Shown: positions 1 through 12,288 of the stretch, one piece after another
Layout: each line of letters starts with the position of its first letter
Position numbering within the stretch: the stretch's first letter is position 1
Source of the DNA: Rattus norvegicus
Taxonomy: Eukaryota; Chordata; Mammalia; Rodentia; Muridae
Assembly: GCF_036323735.1 (NCBI RefSeq)
Contig: NC_086020.1
Location: forward strand, 91,274,210-91,338,209
Direction: 5' to 3'
DNA length: 64,000 nt
Program-made: the position numbers and the translations under genes
Notes under the pieces: model-generated
The model's input: only the letters and a program-made list of their open reading frames with translations
Database searches by the model: none
What the model was told of the DNA's origin: nothing

Positions 1-340
1 AATTAGAGACTGGGAAAAATGGAATAAGCTGGAAAGGGAGGGTTGGAATAGTTCTTGAGATCAGAAAGGAAAAAGAAACGGCAGCAGGCATTCTGCTACA
101 AAACTGGACATGAGAATGGAGGGAGTCGGAGCAGTGGGCAGTGAGGCTGCCACAGGCATTCTGCTGAAGAGCTGGGTATAAAAATAGGGTAGAATATTGG
201 AGAACACAGGAAGAAGAGTAGTTCTACAGGTACTCTGCCTGGTTTTGAGACAGGAGGTCATAAAACAAAAGCATACCACAACAAGTGTTCAGCTACAGTG
301 TTAGGTATGAGACAGGGAGGACTGGATTGTGAGGGGAAGA
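1..340. repeat. Degenerate tandem repeat, unit about 70 bp
   Basis: The block CAGGCATTCTGCT followed by an A/G-rich stretch recurs at about 85, 153 and (as CAGGTACTCTGC) 227, with a weaker copy near 281, so the spacing is roughly 55-75 bp. The stretch is purine-rich on the + strand, unlike the AT-rich DNA that follows. A related block is seen near 50200-50340. I do not recognise the family. It could be the 5' region of an old L1 or an ERV internal repeat. The array may extend left of the window. Confidence 0.5.
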
Positions 341-615
341 AGAAAAGATGAAAATCAGCAGTCAGCAAATCTCCTTCAGACATGCTTTTTTATTTCAATA
401 CATATTCATGAGATTTGCTCTATTTTCCTTGATTTAATCCAAATGTTATATAGTACTTGAATTCTGAAAATCATTATCTTCTCTTGGAATTATAACATAA
501 TTTGCTTGAATAATTTAAGTATGGTTTACACTAAAATATTAAGTACAGATATTACAGAACAAGTAATTATGATAAATCATGAATTAAAAATCACATTTAA
601 AAAAAAAGGAAGACA

Positions 616-800
616 AGTGGACCAGTGAGGTGCCTCAGTGGCTAAAGTTGCTTTTCGCTAAGATTGATGACTTCAGTTTGATCACAAGAATCCATGCAAA
701 TTTTAGGGGACACCTGATTCTATTAAGTTGTCTTCTCCACATATATGTCTTGCAACACACATACATACAAATATATAGGCACACCACTAGGAAAGTGTTA
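616..800 (+). mobile_element. B3-type SINE (B2 superfamily)
   Basis: The block opens with a diverged version of the tRNA-derived head (GTGAGGTGCCTCAGTGGCTA), followed by GATGAC, a B-box-like region, and the B3-typical GTTGTCTTCTCCACATAT tail grading into CA/TA-rich sequence. Divergence is high, with no clear A-tail and no target-site duplication. Assigned by recognition, not alignment. Confidence 0.75.
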
Positions 801-819
801 AATAAAAAACACTAATTAA

Positions 820-1148
820 TTAAATATAAGAATAGTTAAGTGATTTGTGTTAAGATATTGAAGGTTATAGAAAATATTAATATATCTTTCATTTAAAATG
901 CTTAATATGATAGGTTTATCTTCTAAATTAGTCAAATGAGAGACAATTAGAAATAAATTTGAATGAGTATATCCAATTATCCAAAACTTTGAATAATTGA
1001 GAGAAATGCTCAAAGAAATAATTATCCCCTATATCAAGAATTTTGTAGAAAAAATTGGATTCAGTAGCAGTTAGAATTTTTAAAAAATAACATTGAGTCA
1101 TGTGAATCATGTAGCATATATTCTATGAAATGATGCTCTCTCTCTCTC

Positions 1149-1192
<44 letters not shown>

Positions 1193-1600
1193 ATTTTCTC
1201 CTAACAATAAGAAATTGGACTCGAATCAACATTTCAAATAGTTAAAAATAAAGAAGTGCTTTATTTATCTTAAATTTGTGAGTTGGAAATCAATCCTCAG
1301 ACAAAGAGTACAATCACTATCACTGAGATAGAGACCAGCAATTGATCATTGTTATTATTAAACACATGTAGACAAATTATAACCTGATTATATGGTCAAA
1401 CGATAGTGACAAAACAACAAAATTCTACTGCTTTATATGAATAATGTGTTTTATTATTCTTAAAAGATGGTAAATAACCTAACATAAAAAAATCTCTCAT
1501 CAAAGTGCTTCATTCTGTCACTTCATCCCCCTAAAACAGTGTATTATCTATAGTGCGGAAGTAGCAAATAAACCAAAAGACTTTTATTATTTTTCAGAGG
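820..1600. other. AT-rich unique DNA with one microsatellite
   Basis: No gene or recognised repeat apart from a (CT)n(TG)n tract at about 1136-1189. The short open frames here lack coding character. Confidence 0.5.
1136..1189. repeat. (CT)n(TG)n microsatellite
   Basis: About seven CT units are followed by an interrupter and about 18 TG units, uninterrupted. Confidence 0.95.
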
Positions 1601-1880
1601 TTATTATTACATTTTTGTTTTCTTTATTCTTTTCTTATACAATACATCATGATTGCAGTCTTCCCCCCATCTTCTACTCCCAATACCTTCCCTCCCCACA
1701 TCTCCAATCTCCCCGGATCTACGGCTTCTCTATTTTCTGTCAGAAAACATCAGAGTAGTTTTCAGAGTTTTTGATTAGTAGGATAGGGAGGATAAGAGGT
1801 AGAAGAAGCAAAGGAAACCAAAGGAGAATGTTCCCAAACAATGATTGGAGTATCAAAGAGTTTTGTTTTATTTTGATTTT
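1600..1880 (-). mobile_element. Old L1 (Lx-type) fragment, antisense
   Basis: The block has the layout seen in antisense rodent L1 5'UTR/upstream sequence: CTTATACAATACATCATGAT, then a C/T-rich stretch with CCAAT and CTCCCC motifs, then TCAGAAAACA and an A/G-rich part. It is strongly diverged, and the limits are approximate. Confidence 0.5.
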
Positions 1881-3640
1881 TCTTTTTACAGATAGTAAGA
1901 AGTCTTTGAAATTTTACATCAGTTGTGAACATTTGCTAAGCATCTGTATAAAACTTATAGTTTGAAAAAACATTGTACTATTTAGATATAAATGATTCTA
2001 GCTATTCATGTATTTCATAAAGCATCTACTAAGCATAAAGCACCAATGCTTCATTTTGATTCATGACAGAAATATTCTAAGATTGAGAGACAATTTATAG
2101 GCACTGTAGGGATAGTGAGAGGATTTAAACAGAATTTGGTAACAATTATTTGAAGAAGACAATAAGGAATCAGAAATGATAAAAAACAATAACAACAACA
2201 AAAACTTATCCAGCTCTTCCTCAGTAATAATTCACAGAAAAGTTCCCATGTTACAATAGATGCTCAAGAGCCACAGGAAGTAATTACATGAACAAGACTT
2301 TTTCTGTATGAAAGATAAAATTCTAGATAGATATTCCAGAAGATATGGTAGAGAAACTGGTAACTCTTCTTGACTAAATGAAGAAAATATGCAGTTATTT
2401 TAAGAAATTGTCTCCTTTATTGACTAGAACTATAAATAACAGTGTTACATAGGTTCTTATAATTTAAGTCTGCAAACAACATATGCTTCGCACTTCCCAT
2501 AGTTATATGAGTTGTATGCAGTCAAATACCTTTGTTTCTATCTTATCGTCTATATATTCTCCCTAGCAGGGGAAAATTCACGATTAGTTATAACTACCCT
2601 TTAATCATTCAATCAACCATAGTTATATAACTTAATTTTTGGCTGTTGACTGAACTAAATCATCCTTGTCCGCTGAGAAGAAAATAATTTTGCTACAATA
2701 AAATTACATTTTAGAACATATTTATGTGATAGATAGCATAATGCAATAGCATAGAATGCTATATTTTATTGAGAAATTTAAGCCCAGAAATAAAAGCATG
2801 CTGATCAATAGACTACAAACAAGTAGATGAGACAAAACAAAACTAATTTTCCTGTAAATTCGAAGTCTACATATTTTGATGAAAATTAGAAATGTTAATG
2901 ATTATAATTTTGGATCCTTCTATATTATTAAAAGCATATACTATCTGTGTGAGGTAAACATTATATGTTTTATCATTTTAACATGAGTTATATTTTTACA
3001 AAAGCGAAAATTATGTGATATAATAATCTCTATTTTCCATAGGGCCTCATGATAATGCAAGCCACGGGTTCAAACATTAATATTAATTTATCTCTTCAAT
3101 TGACCTGTTGTGGTATTTGGGAAACCTAAAACAGTACTAAGTAACACAATTATGGTTAAATATAAACTTTTTTATTAAGTTGAATGCCTATTAACTTTTT
3201 TGCTATTTTTTCTATTACAGACTAGATATTATAAAAACATTAAATATAATTTTCAGAGAGAAAGAAAATGAAGTTGCAGATGCTAATTTACAAGGAAAAC
3301 CATTTTTCATTCTGCGATAATTAAAATTATGCAGCTTTTTCTCATTAGCTTTTTCTTCAAACTTAGTTTCTATTGATTTTTGTCTGAGATAATTGAAGAA
3401 AATTATTACTAATTTTACGTACTCTTGAGTACTGTTCTTAAACCAAAGACTAATTGATAATTTTTAGCTTCTCTGTTCATCAAATTCACCTGTGTAGCCA
3501 TTATTTTTCTGCTGTAATTAGGCTCTGTCCAATATTGTCAATTTATCTTACTGACTCAGAAAAGTTCTCCGGTTAATTTTTCAGTTCACTCTCTGATAAA
3601 TGAAGCTACCCATTTAATTCGACGTCTATCTTAAAAAACA
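1880..3640. other. AT-rich unique sequence, possible conserved part near 3340-3600
   Basis: No recognisable repeat or gene. The stretch 3340-3600 looks less random, with several TAATT cores, a CCAAT box and one TGACTCA motif (AP-1-like) near 3554, so it is flagged as a possible conserved noncoding element. A short (AAAC)n tract follows at about 3650-3676. Confidence 0.4.
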
Positions 3641-3756
3641 GAACCAAAACAAAAAACAAACAAACAAACAAATAATCCTTGCCATTGCACACAACCTGTT
3701 AGTACCACTCAGGAAGACCAAAGAGCACTGTGAAAAAATCCTTTCTGAAAATGCTT

Positions 3757-4420
3757 CTTAGGTATAAGCGCAATTGTGGCTTCATTAAAAAAAAAATGGG
3801 TTGCGTTCCTTCTGTTTCTGTTTTGGGGAATAGTTTTGACAGTATTGGTATTAGGTTTTTCTATCAAGGTCTGATAGAATCCTCCCCTAAACACATCTGG
3901 TCCAGGCATTTTTTGGTTGGGAGACTTTTAATAACTGCTTCTATTTTGTTAGGTGTTATGGGACTGTTTAGATGGTTCAACTGATAGTGATTTAACTCTG
4001 ATTCCCGGTATCTGTCTATAAAATTGGTCATTTCATCCAGACTTTCCAGTTTTGTTGAATATAGGCTTTTGTAGTAGGATCTGATGATTTTTTTTAACTT
4101 CCTCAGATTCTGTTGCTATGTCTCCCTTTTTATTACTGATTTTGTTAATTTGGATATTCTCTCTGCCCTCTGGTTAGTCTGGATAAGGTCTGATCTATCT
4201 TGTTGATTTTCTCAAGAACCAGCTCCTGGATTGGTTGATTCTTTGTGTAGTTCTTTTTGTTTCTACTTTGTTGATTTCAGCCCTGAGTTTGGTTATTTCC
4301 TGACTTCTACTCCTCTTGGGTGTATTTGTTTCTTTTTGGTCTAGAGCTTTTAGATGCGCTGTCAAACTGCTAATGTATGCTCTTTCCTGATTCTTTCTGG
4401 AGGCTTTCAGAGCTACGAGT
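3757..4420 (-). mobile_element. Inverted 5' part of L1 (ORF2 linker and start of RT)
   Basis: Read on the minus strand from 4420 down, this is L1 ORF2 sequence. ALKASRKNQERAY lies near 4410, SLTAHLKALDQKE follows, then INQSRSWF, then the RT-entry motif PGPDVF near 3905, and it ends at EATIALIP near 3765. Several stops and frameshifts break it. The adjoining + strand segment starts at the ORF2 residues that come next (DTTKKENFRP), so the two blocks are one element with its 5' part flipped. That is the signature of twin priming during target-primed reverse transcription. Confidence 0.9.
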
Positions 4421-6595
4421 TCACAAAGACACAACAAAGAAAGAAAACTTCAGACCAAATTCCCTTATGAATATTGATGGAAAAACACTCAATAAAATTC
4501 TTGCAAACCGAATCCAAAAACACATCGAAATATTCATCCATCATGATCAAGTAGGCTTCATTCCAGGGGTTCAGGGATGGTTCAATAAATGGAAATCCTT
4601 CAACTTAATCCACTATGTAAACAAACTCAAAGAAATAAAACAACATGATCATCTTATTAGATACTGAGAAATCATTTGACAAAATTCAACAGCACTTCAA
4701 TTTAAAAGTCTTGGAAAGATTAGGAATTCAAGGCCCATAAATACAAAGAGTAAAAGCAACATCCAGCAAACCAATAGCCAACATCAAACTAAATGTAGAG
4801 AGACTTGAAGCAATCCCACTAAAATCAGGGACTAGACAAAGCTGCCTACTGTCTTTCTACATATTCACTATGGTACTTGAAGTTCTAGCCAGAGAAATCA
4901 GACAACAAAAGGAGGTCAACAGGATACAACTTGGAAAGGAAGAAGTGAAAATATCACTATTTCTGATGATATGATAGTATACTTAAATGACCCTAAAAGT
5001 TCCACCAGAAAACTACTAAGCCTGATAAACAACTTCAGCAAAGTGGCTGGGTATAAAAGAAACTCAAACAAATCAGTAGCCTTACTGTACTCAAAGGATA
5101 AACAGGATGAGAAAGAAATTAGGGAAAGGCCACCCTTCACAATACTCATAAATAACATAAAATAACTTGGTGTGACTCTAACCAAGCAAGTGAAAGTTCT
5201 GTATGTCAAGAACTACAAGTCGTTGTAGAAGAAATGGAAGAAGAACTCAGAAGAGGGAAAGACCCCTCCTGTTCATGGATGAGCAGAGCTATTATAGTAA
5301 AACTTTTGTCAAAATCAATCTACAGACTCAATGCAATCTCTTCAAATTTCCAACTCAATTCTTCATTCAGTTAGAAAGAGAAATTTGCATCTGAAATAAC
5401 AAAAAAACCCTGAATAGTGAAAACTACCCTCAGCAATAAAAAAGCTTCTGGGGAAATTACCATCCCTAACATCAAGTTGTATTACAGAGCAATCTTCATA
5501 AAAACTGGGTGGTATTTGTACAAAGAAAGTCAAACAGTTGAAGGAACAGAATTGAAGACCCAGAAATAAACTCACACACCTATGGTCACTTCATCTTTGA
5601 CAAAGGAGCTAAAACCATACAGTGGAAAAAAAGGTAGCAGTTTCAACAAATGCTGGTTCAACTGGAGGTCAGCATGTAGAAGAATGCAAATCAAACCATT
5701 CTTATCACCCTGTGCAAAGCTTAAGTCCAAGTGGATCAAGGATCTCCACATAAAACCAGATACCCTCAAACTAATAGAAGAAAAAGTCACGAAGATCCTC
5801 GAACACATGGTCACTGGGGAAATTTTCCTGAACAAAACACCAATGCCTTATGCTTAAGATTAAGAATCTGCAAATGGGACCTCATAAAATTGCAAAGTTT
5901 CTGTAAGGCAAGGGACAATGTCATTAGGACAAAATGGCAACCAACAGACTGGTCAAAGATCTTTACCAATCCTATATCCCATACAGGGATAATATCCAAT
6001 ATATACAAGGAACCCAAGATGTTATCCTACAGAAAGCCAGATAACCCTACTAAATAATGGGGTACAGAGCTCAACAAAGAATTCTCAGCTGAGGAATATT
6101 GAATGCCTGAGAAGTACCTAAAGAAATGTTCAACATCCTTAGTCATCAGGGAAATGCAAATTAAAACAACCCTGAGATTCCACCTCACATCAGTCAGAAT
6201 GACTAAGATCAAAATCTCACTTGACAGCAGATGCTGACTAGGATGTGGAGAAAGAGGAACACTCCTCCATTGTTGGTGAGATTGTAAGCTGACACAACCA
6301 CTCTGGAAATCAGTCTGGAGGTTCCTCAGAGTATTGGATATAGTGCTCCCTGAGGATACCACTCCTGGGCATATGCTCCAACATACAACAAAGAGACATG
6401 CTCCACTATGCTCATAGCAGCCTTATTTATAATAGCCAGAAGCTGGAAAGAATCCAGATGCCCTTCCACAGAGGAATGGATACAGAAAATGTGGAACATC
6501 TACACAATGGTGGACTAATCAGCTATCACAATGACTTTGTTAAATTCATAGGCAAATGGATGGGAATAGAGAATGTCATCCTGAGTGAGGTAACC

Positions 6596-6698
<103 letters not shown>

Positions 6699-6972
6699 GC
6701 ATGCACATACAAAACCAAACAAACAAACAAACAAAAAACCCACCTATGGTATGCACTCACTGATAAGTGAATTTTAGCACAAAAACTCAAATTACCCAAG
6801 ATATAATCCACAGTCTATATGAAGCTTAAGAAGAAGGATGACCACAGTGCAGGTACTTCAGTTCTTAAAAGCAGTAATGAAAATATTCTTAGGAGAAGAT
6901 ATGGAAACAAAGTCTGGAGCAGACACTGAAGGAATGACCATTCAGAACCTGCCCCACCTAGGGATCCAGCTT

Positions 6973-6980
6973 ATACATAC

Positions 6981-7027
<47 letters not shown>

Positions 7028-7320
7028 CACATATACATATATACATACATACATATATACATATACACATATACACATATACACACACATATATACATAT
7101 ATACATATATACATATATACATATATACATATATACATATATACATATATACATATATACATATATACATATATACATATATACATATATACATATATAC
7201 ATATATACATATATACATATATACATATATACATATATACATATATACATATATACATATATACATATATACATATATACATATATACATATATACATAT
7301 ATACATATATATATATATAT
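6973..7320. repeat. Long (ATATATAC)n microsatellite inside L1 3'UTR
   Basis: TACA and TA runs grade into about 27 nearly perfect copies of an 8-bp unit, ATATATAC, over roughly 220 bp, flanked by pure TA. L1 3'UTR sequence continues on both sides. All six frames stay open across it, giving false dipeptide-rich proteins. Confidence 0.95.
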
Positions 7321-7833
7321 CAAACCTAGACAATATTGATGAAGCCAATGAGTGTATGCTGACAGGAGCTTCATACAGCTGTTCCTGAGAGGCTCAGCCA
7401 GAGTATGACAAAACAGAGGGGAATGCTAGCAGCAAACCATTGAACTGAGAATAGAGTCCCAATTGGAGGAGCTAGAGAAAGATTTGAAGAAGCTGGAGGG
7501 CCTTGCAACCCTATAAGAATAACAGTACCAACCAACCAGATACAGAGGGACTAAACCACTACCCACGGCTTCAGCTTCATATGTAGCAGAGGATGGCCCT
7601 CTTGGGCACCAATGGAAGGAGGAGCCTTTGATACTGCCAATGCTGGACTGCCTAGTGTAGGGGAATGTCAGGTTGGAAAGGGGAATATCGTTGGGGAGAG
7701 GAAATACCCTTATGGAAGAAGAGGTGAGGAAATAGACTAGGGGGATTATGGTCATGAAACTGGGAAAGGGAATAACATTTTATATGTAAATAAAAACAAA
7801 TCCAAAAAAAAAGAAAAGAAAAAGAAAATGATT

Positions 7834-8740
7834 TTTAATTGTAGACTTGGTAGCTAGCTCATTTATGATCCTCAGTTCACCAAATACTCAGGAATTCCAG
7901 AGTCCTTCTACTGAAAGTAGATATTTTACAGCTACCAAATGAGGGGTTTTTCATCACAGTTGCTAGGATTGCTTTCCAACATTAGGTGTGGATTTATAGT
8001 GGTTGGGGAGAAAATATTCTGAGAAAAGGCAATTGTAACAATTCATAGCACTCCTGTAAATTGGATTGTTCTCAAAATGTTATTGTGATTAGAATTTTTA
8101 TATTTTGTGGCTGACATTCAAATTTGTGTGATTTTTGTTAAAGTATTTTTATCTGGTACAGTTCTATAAGTTTCATCTCTAATGGTTAGATTTTAATGTG
8201 TGGAAAGTTGCTATGCCGACTACAGAACAAAGAAAGCAACCATCTATCTTACCTAACTGTGTACTCTACAAACCTTCACAGTGACTGTCTTTGCAATTCA
8301 TGGAAAAGGGGCCTGGGAAAACTCCTACACATGTGATCAAAACATATTGAAATTTTGAAATGCTAAAAGACTTGATATTTAGAAGATTACATCTGTTAAC
8401 TACTTAATTGCTATTACTAAGTTAAGTACAAATAGTGCTTTACTAGCTACTTAGTCAAGTGACTTTACAGCTTTTTTATCTTTTAATAATGGACACATGG
8501 TCATGATATTTGACAGCTGATGTTTGCAGCTGATGGAAGAGAGAATCTTAATTAGCTGTATTAATCACGGTATAAAATCAGGAAGATATTCTACACGATC
8601 TTCTTTCTTTCATCAACTATAACAATAGGGAGAAGTCTCCTCATCTATAGTAAACATTTTTTTTAAAGTGGGACTTGCAAATTCTGTGTAGAAACTTCTG
8701 GAATCTTTAATATTTTTATCTAGCATCTTTGTGTTTTTAA
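7834..8740. other. Unique DNA with possible regulatory cluster
   Basis: No repeat or gene is recognised. Around 8500-8575 there are two CAGCTG E-boxes (8514-8519 and 8527-8532), a TTAATTAG homeodomain-type core near 8548-8555 and an ATTAAT near 8560. Function is not shown by sequence alone. Confidence 0.4.
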
Positions 8741-8741
8741 T

Positions 8742-8878
8742 TTCTCTATGTATCTATGTATTTATCTATGTATCTATCTATCTATGTATCTATGTCTCTA
8801 TGTATCTATCTATCTATCTATCTATCTACCTACATATCTATCTATCTACCTACCTATCTACCTATCTATGTATTTATA
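8742..8878. repeat. (TATC)n/(TACC)n tetranucleotide repeat
   Basis: Imperfect TCTA/TGTA/CCTA units over about 135 bp, the GATA-type microsatellite common in rodents. Confidence 0.93.
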
Positions 8879-8992
8879 TTAGGTGATACATTGGCTACTC
8901 AGGTTGTCTCAAATCACTTCCTCAGATGCAGAGTAGAGATAACTAGAAGTATATACACCATGCTTAGTCTGTCAATTATTCTACTCTTCCTT

Positions 8993-9042
8993 TGTTTTTG
9001 TTTTTGTTTTGTTTTCATTTGTTTTGTTTTGTTTTGTTTTTC
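8993..9042. repeat. (GTTTT)n repeat
   Basis: Pentanucleotide and hexanucleotide T-rich units with one interruption. A similar short tract is at about 9448-9478. Confidence 0.85.
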
Positions 9043-9262
9043 TCTCAGACAGAGAAATGGATAATATAGTTTATATGTTTGGTTATAAAATTTACAAAAT
9101 ATGTTTCAGTGGGACAAAGGATAAACTTTCATTGTCCTCTTTAGAAGTAATTTGCTTTAAGTTAACCACAAGCATGGGTGTTACTTGAAAAATATACATT
9201 TCCCATCTATCAACTGTGAACTTAGGGCACTTGCCTAAACATGACTTGAAAAAAAGAAAAAA

Positions 9263-9266
9263 ATAA

Positions 9267-9305
<39 letters not shown>

Positions 9306-9307
9306 AA
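9263..9307. repeat. (AAAT)n repeat
   Basis: About eleven perfect AAAT units preceded by an A-rich tract. No SINE body is seen directly upstream. Confidence 0.9.
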
Positions 9308-9502
9308 ACACTTTTCTCCAAAGTTTTCAGAAAAAAATTATGTTCATGCAGGATAAGAGATAAAATTCAAATCCCAACCTTCTATGTATAGACATTTAAA
9401 TTTTCATACATTCATTTGTTAATAATAATGTATTTCTGCCAGTGTAGGCTTTTTTGTTTTGTTTTGTTTTGTTTGTTTGCATCTTTGTTAAATGTCAGGT
9501 GG

Positions 9503-9715
9503 TTCAGGGATGGAGAGATAGCTGTGTGTTAAGATCACTTCCTGCTTTGTTCTGGGGACCAAGGTTCAATTCTTAAGACATACATGGTTTCAACACCTGC
9601 CAGTGATTTCAGTTTCAAGGGATCTATTATTCTCTTCTTGTCTCTGGGATCAGCAGACATGAAAATAATCTACAAACAAAACACCAACTCATATGAAATA
9701 AAATATCAAATGTAA
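9503..9715 (+). mobile_element. B2/B3-class SINE, diverged
   Basis: The head reads GGATGGAGAGATAGCTGTG, followed by GTTAAGATCACTTCC, a B-box-like AAGGTTCAATTC, AGTTTCAAGGGATC, and the typical AAAACACCAACTCATATG tail before an A-rich end. The order matches tRNA-derived rodent SINEs of the B2 superfamily. Subfamily uncertain. Confidence 0.75.
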
Positions 9716-10446
9716 AAATCAATGAACTATAGTTGTCTGTATTTTTATTGGGTTCTTAAATTTGAGTCTATTGATAGTCATGTATGATTTTCTTGCCAGA
9801 CCCATGTTGTTTTACATACTAGTTATTTGAATAATAACTTGAGGGGGAGCAGGGGTTGTCTCCTTTATTTATATGTATATTATGTATCTTCTGTCTTTTT
9901 TCAGGATTTAGAGCTTTCATTGTAAAGATATTTCACTTTCTGTCTCACATTACTGTAAAGTATTTTTTAATCAATTATGAATTATATTGATTTCCCAACA
10001 CCTTTTTCAGTGTGTTTATTGTTGTACAAAAAAGAATAGTGAACTTGTTTTAAATGATAGGTTTATATCCAGTCACCATAACTGTTGAGAAGTCGTAACA
10101 TCATTTCTGTTACAGTTCTTAAAGTCCCTTGTGTATCATACAGGATCAAAGCATATCATCTATAAGCAAGATATTTTGATTTCTATTCTACTCATGTCCA
10201 TTTTTATTGTCTTCTCTTTTGTTAATCTAAGAATTCAAATATTATATTAGATAGGAGTGAGACAATGGTAGTTCTTTGATATTCCTAATTTGAATTATAT
10301 TGCTTTAGTTTTTTTCCTCTATTCAGATAATATTAATTATGGGTTTGTTATAAATAGCATTTATTATGTATTTCTTTCTGAGCTTGAAGGAAAGTGGCAT
10401 CAAAGCTCTTTAGGATTTTAAATTTCACATTGAGAAATTATTAGTT
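9716..10446. other. Unique AT-rich DNA, possibly very old L1 debris
   Basis: Parts near 9730-10440 have the feel of antisense L1 ORF2 (T-rich, with TTTATTGGG, GGTTTATATCC and similar), but I cannot align them with confidence. Confidence 0.3.
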
Positions 10447-11082
10447 AAAACAATAGCCTTGCTTTAGTCCTTCTTAGAAGAGGGAACAAAAATATTCATA
10501 AGAGAAACAGAGACTAAGTTTGAAGCAGAAACTGAAGGGAAATGCCATCCAGTGACTGCCCCAACTGGGTATGCAGCCCATATACATAAAGTCATCAAAC
10601 CCAGACAATATTGCAGATACCAAGAAGTGCATGCTGAGAGAAGCCTGATATAACTGTCTCCTGAGAGGCTCTGCCAGAGCATGACAAGTATTGAAGCAGA
10701 TGCTGGAAGCCAATCATTTAACTGAGAATGAGGTCTTCATTGGAAGAGTTAAGAATTGAAGGAGCTAAAGGGTCCTTAAGAACCCCATAAGAACAATAAT
10801 ACCTACTTACCAGAGATCCCAGGGACTAAACCACCATCCAAAGAGTGCACATAAACAGACTCATGGCTCCAACTGTACATGTAGCAGAGGATGGCCTTGT
10901 AGGGCACCACTGGGAGGAAAAGCCCTTGGTCATGCCAAGGCTGGATATCCCCTCACCCCCAGTGTAGGGGAATGTCAGGGAAGGTATGCCGGAAGGGGTG
11001 GGAGGATGGGTGTGAGAACACCCTCATAGAAGGGGGAGGGCAGATAGAATAGGGGGTTTAAAAAAAAGAAAAAAAACAATAG
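10447..11082 (+). mobile_element. 5'-truncated L1 3'UTR with target-site duplication
   Basis: This is L1 3'UTR sequence: GAGGCTCTGCCAGAGCATGA near 10663, then a purine-rich stretch, ATGTAGCAGAGGATGGCC near 10878, and GTGTAGGGGAATG near 10962, ending in an A-rich tail at about 11060-11076. AAAACAATAG occurs at 10447-10456 and again at 11073-11082, a 10-bp candidate target-site duplication. It carries no coding part of ORF2. Confidence 0.88.
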
Positions 11083-11704
11083 TTCTGCCTCTCCATGTGA
11101 ATTATTACTCTTTTTCTTTGTAGTTTTAAATGCCTTTCTGTTATCCTATACATTTAGTATTTTAACTATAATATGGTATTCATAGTTCATTTCCTGGTCC
11201 TCGTTTTTCACAGTACATGTGCTTTTGGTTTCTATATTAGAAATTCCTAGTGTATTTAATGCTTTTGTCCTTGAAATCTTAATTTTTCATACCAACAGTT
11301 AAAAGATTCAGTCATCATGTTTCAGAGTTCCTGCAAACTTTATTAATCTTTTCAACATAATATTTTTATCAAATAATTTAATTCTTCTACACTGTCTTCA
11401 AACCCTGATAATACTGTCTGCTACATAACATATTGTATTGAGGAAGCCTCACACTAAAGGGTTTTTATGTGGTTGTTATTTTTAACTTTATTGAATTTTT
11501 CATTTGCGGCTTCATTTTTGTGTAGCCTGTCATCAGTATCTATCTCCTTACAGAACTCAATTTTTAATATCATAAGTTGCCTTTATTGTTTTATTCTACC
11601 ATTTATGCTTACCTTTCCTGTAAATAAACCATCAGTGTTAGGCCCAACAATAACATTGAAGCACTTTCCAGTAAAGCAAAAAACAAAACAAAAAACAACA
11701 ATTC

Positions 11705-11707
<3 letters not shown>
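11083..11707. other. Unique AT-rich DNA
   Basis: No recognised element. One open frame that starts at 11467 runs on through the following GT repeat and ID element and is not a gene. Confidence 0.45.

Positions 11708-11749
<42 letters not shown>
11708..11749. repeat. (GT)n microsatellite
   Basis: About 20 perfect GT units. Confidence 0.95.
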
Positions 11750-11751
<2 letters not shown>

Positions 11752-11759
11752 TTTAAAAT

Positions 11760-11880
11760 AAGGTATTATGAGGGTTGGGGATTTAACTCAGCGGTAGAGC
11801 GCTTGCCTAGCGAGCGCAAGGCCCTGGGTTCGGTCCCCAGCTCCAGGAGAAAAAAAAAAAAAAGAAAAGAAGGTATTATG
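11760..11880 (+). mobile_element. ID SINE with 11-bp target-site duplication
   Basis: The ID body, about 75 bp, starts near 11773 (GGTTGGGGATTTAACTCAGC) and ends in CCCCAGCTCC with an A-rich tail. It is a BC1/tRNA-Ala-derived retroposon with A-box-like and GGTTCGGTCCC B-box promoter motifs. It is flanked by AAGGTATTATG at 11760-11770 and 11870-11880. It differs from the canonical ID at only a few bases, so it is recent. The ID family is especially amplified in rat, and this supports the species assignment. Confidence 0.97.
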
Positions 11881-11918
11881 GCATATCATTTCTTATTTAA
11901 AAATATGCCAATTAACAA

Positions 11919-11949
11919 TATATATATATATATATATATACGTATATAT
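11919..11949. repeat. (TA)n repeat
   Basis: TA dinucleotide run with one CG interruption. Confidence 0.9.
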
Positions 11950-12190
11950 AAAAGTTAAAATTAAATTAATGGCAAATGTTAACATGATTTTGACCTGAAA
12001 ATATATAGAAACTAACTTTGTTATATATACATATATAGAAACAAGTTGATATATATTAATAATTAAAGAAAAAGGAATTTGTATTCGCGTAATGTTTGAT
12101 GTATGGAAAGAGTTGGTGGAAGGCAAGGGAAGGGAAAAAACTATAAATAAATTATAATTGAAAAAAACTATACAAAATTATAGAAAGTTA

Positions 12191-12288
12191 AAATGTACCC
12201 TGAAAAAGTATAAAACGGCTTGTTATAGACATTTGCCATGAGGGGCTGATTGAAGTCGACCCTGATGTGCTGGAAAATAAACCTCTTT
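12191..12288 (+). mobile_element. LTR fragment, copy A (3' part)
   Basis: Matches the 3' part of copies C and D below: a CCTGAAAAAGTATAAAA promoter-like block, GGCTTGTTATAG, ATGAGGGGCTGATTGAAG, and AAAATAAACCTCTT carrying an AATAAA polyadenylation signal. A run of A follows directly after CCTCTTT. The LTR family is not identified. Confidence 0.75.

Noticed and set aside
6838..7374. Overlapping 118-163 codon frames rich in Tyr/Ile/His/Thr
   Set aside because: Pure read-through of the TA/TACA microsatellite; open on both strands with no other content.
11771..11869. tRNA-like sequence with a B-box
   Set aside because: It is an ID SINE with A-tail and target-site duplication, not a functional tRNA gene.
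11467..11958. 163-codon plus-strand frame
   Set aside because: Joins unique DNA, a GT repeat, an ID element and a TA repeat.
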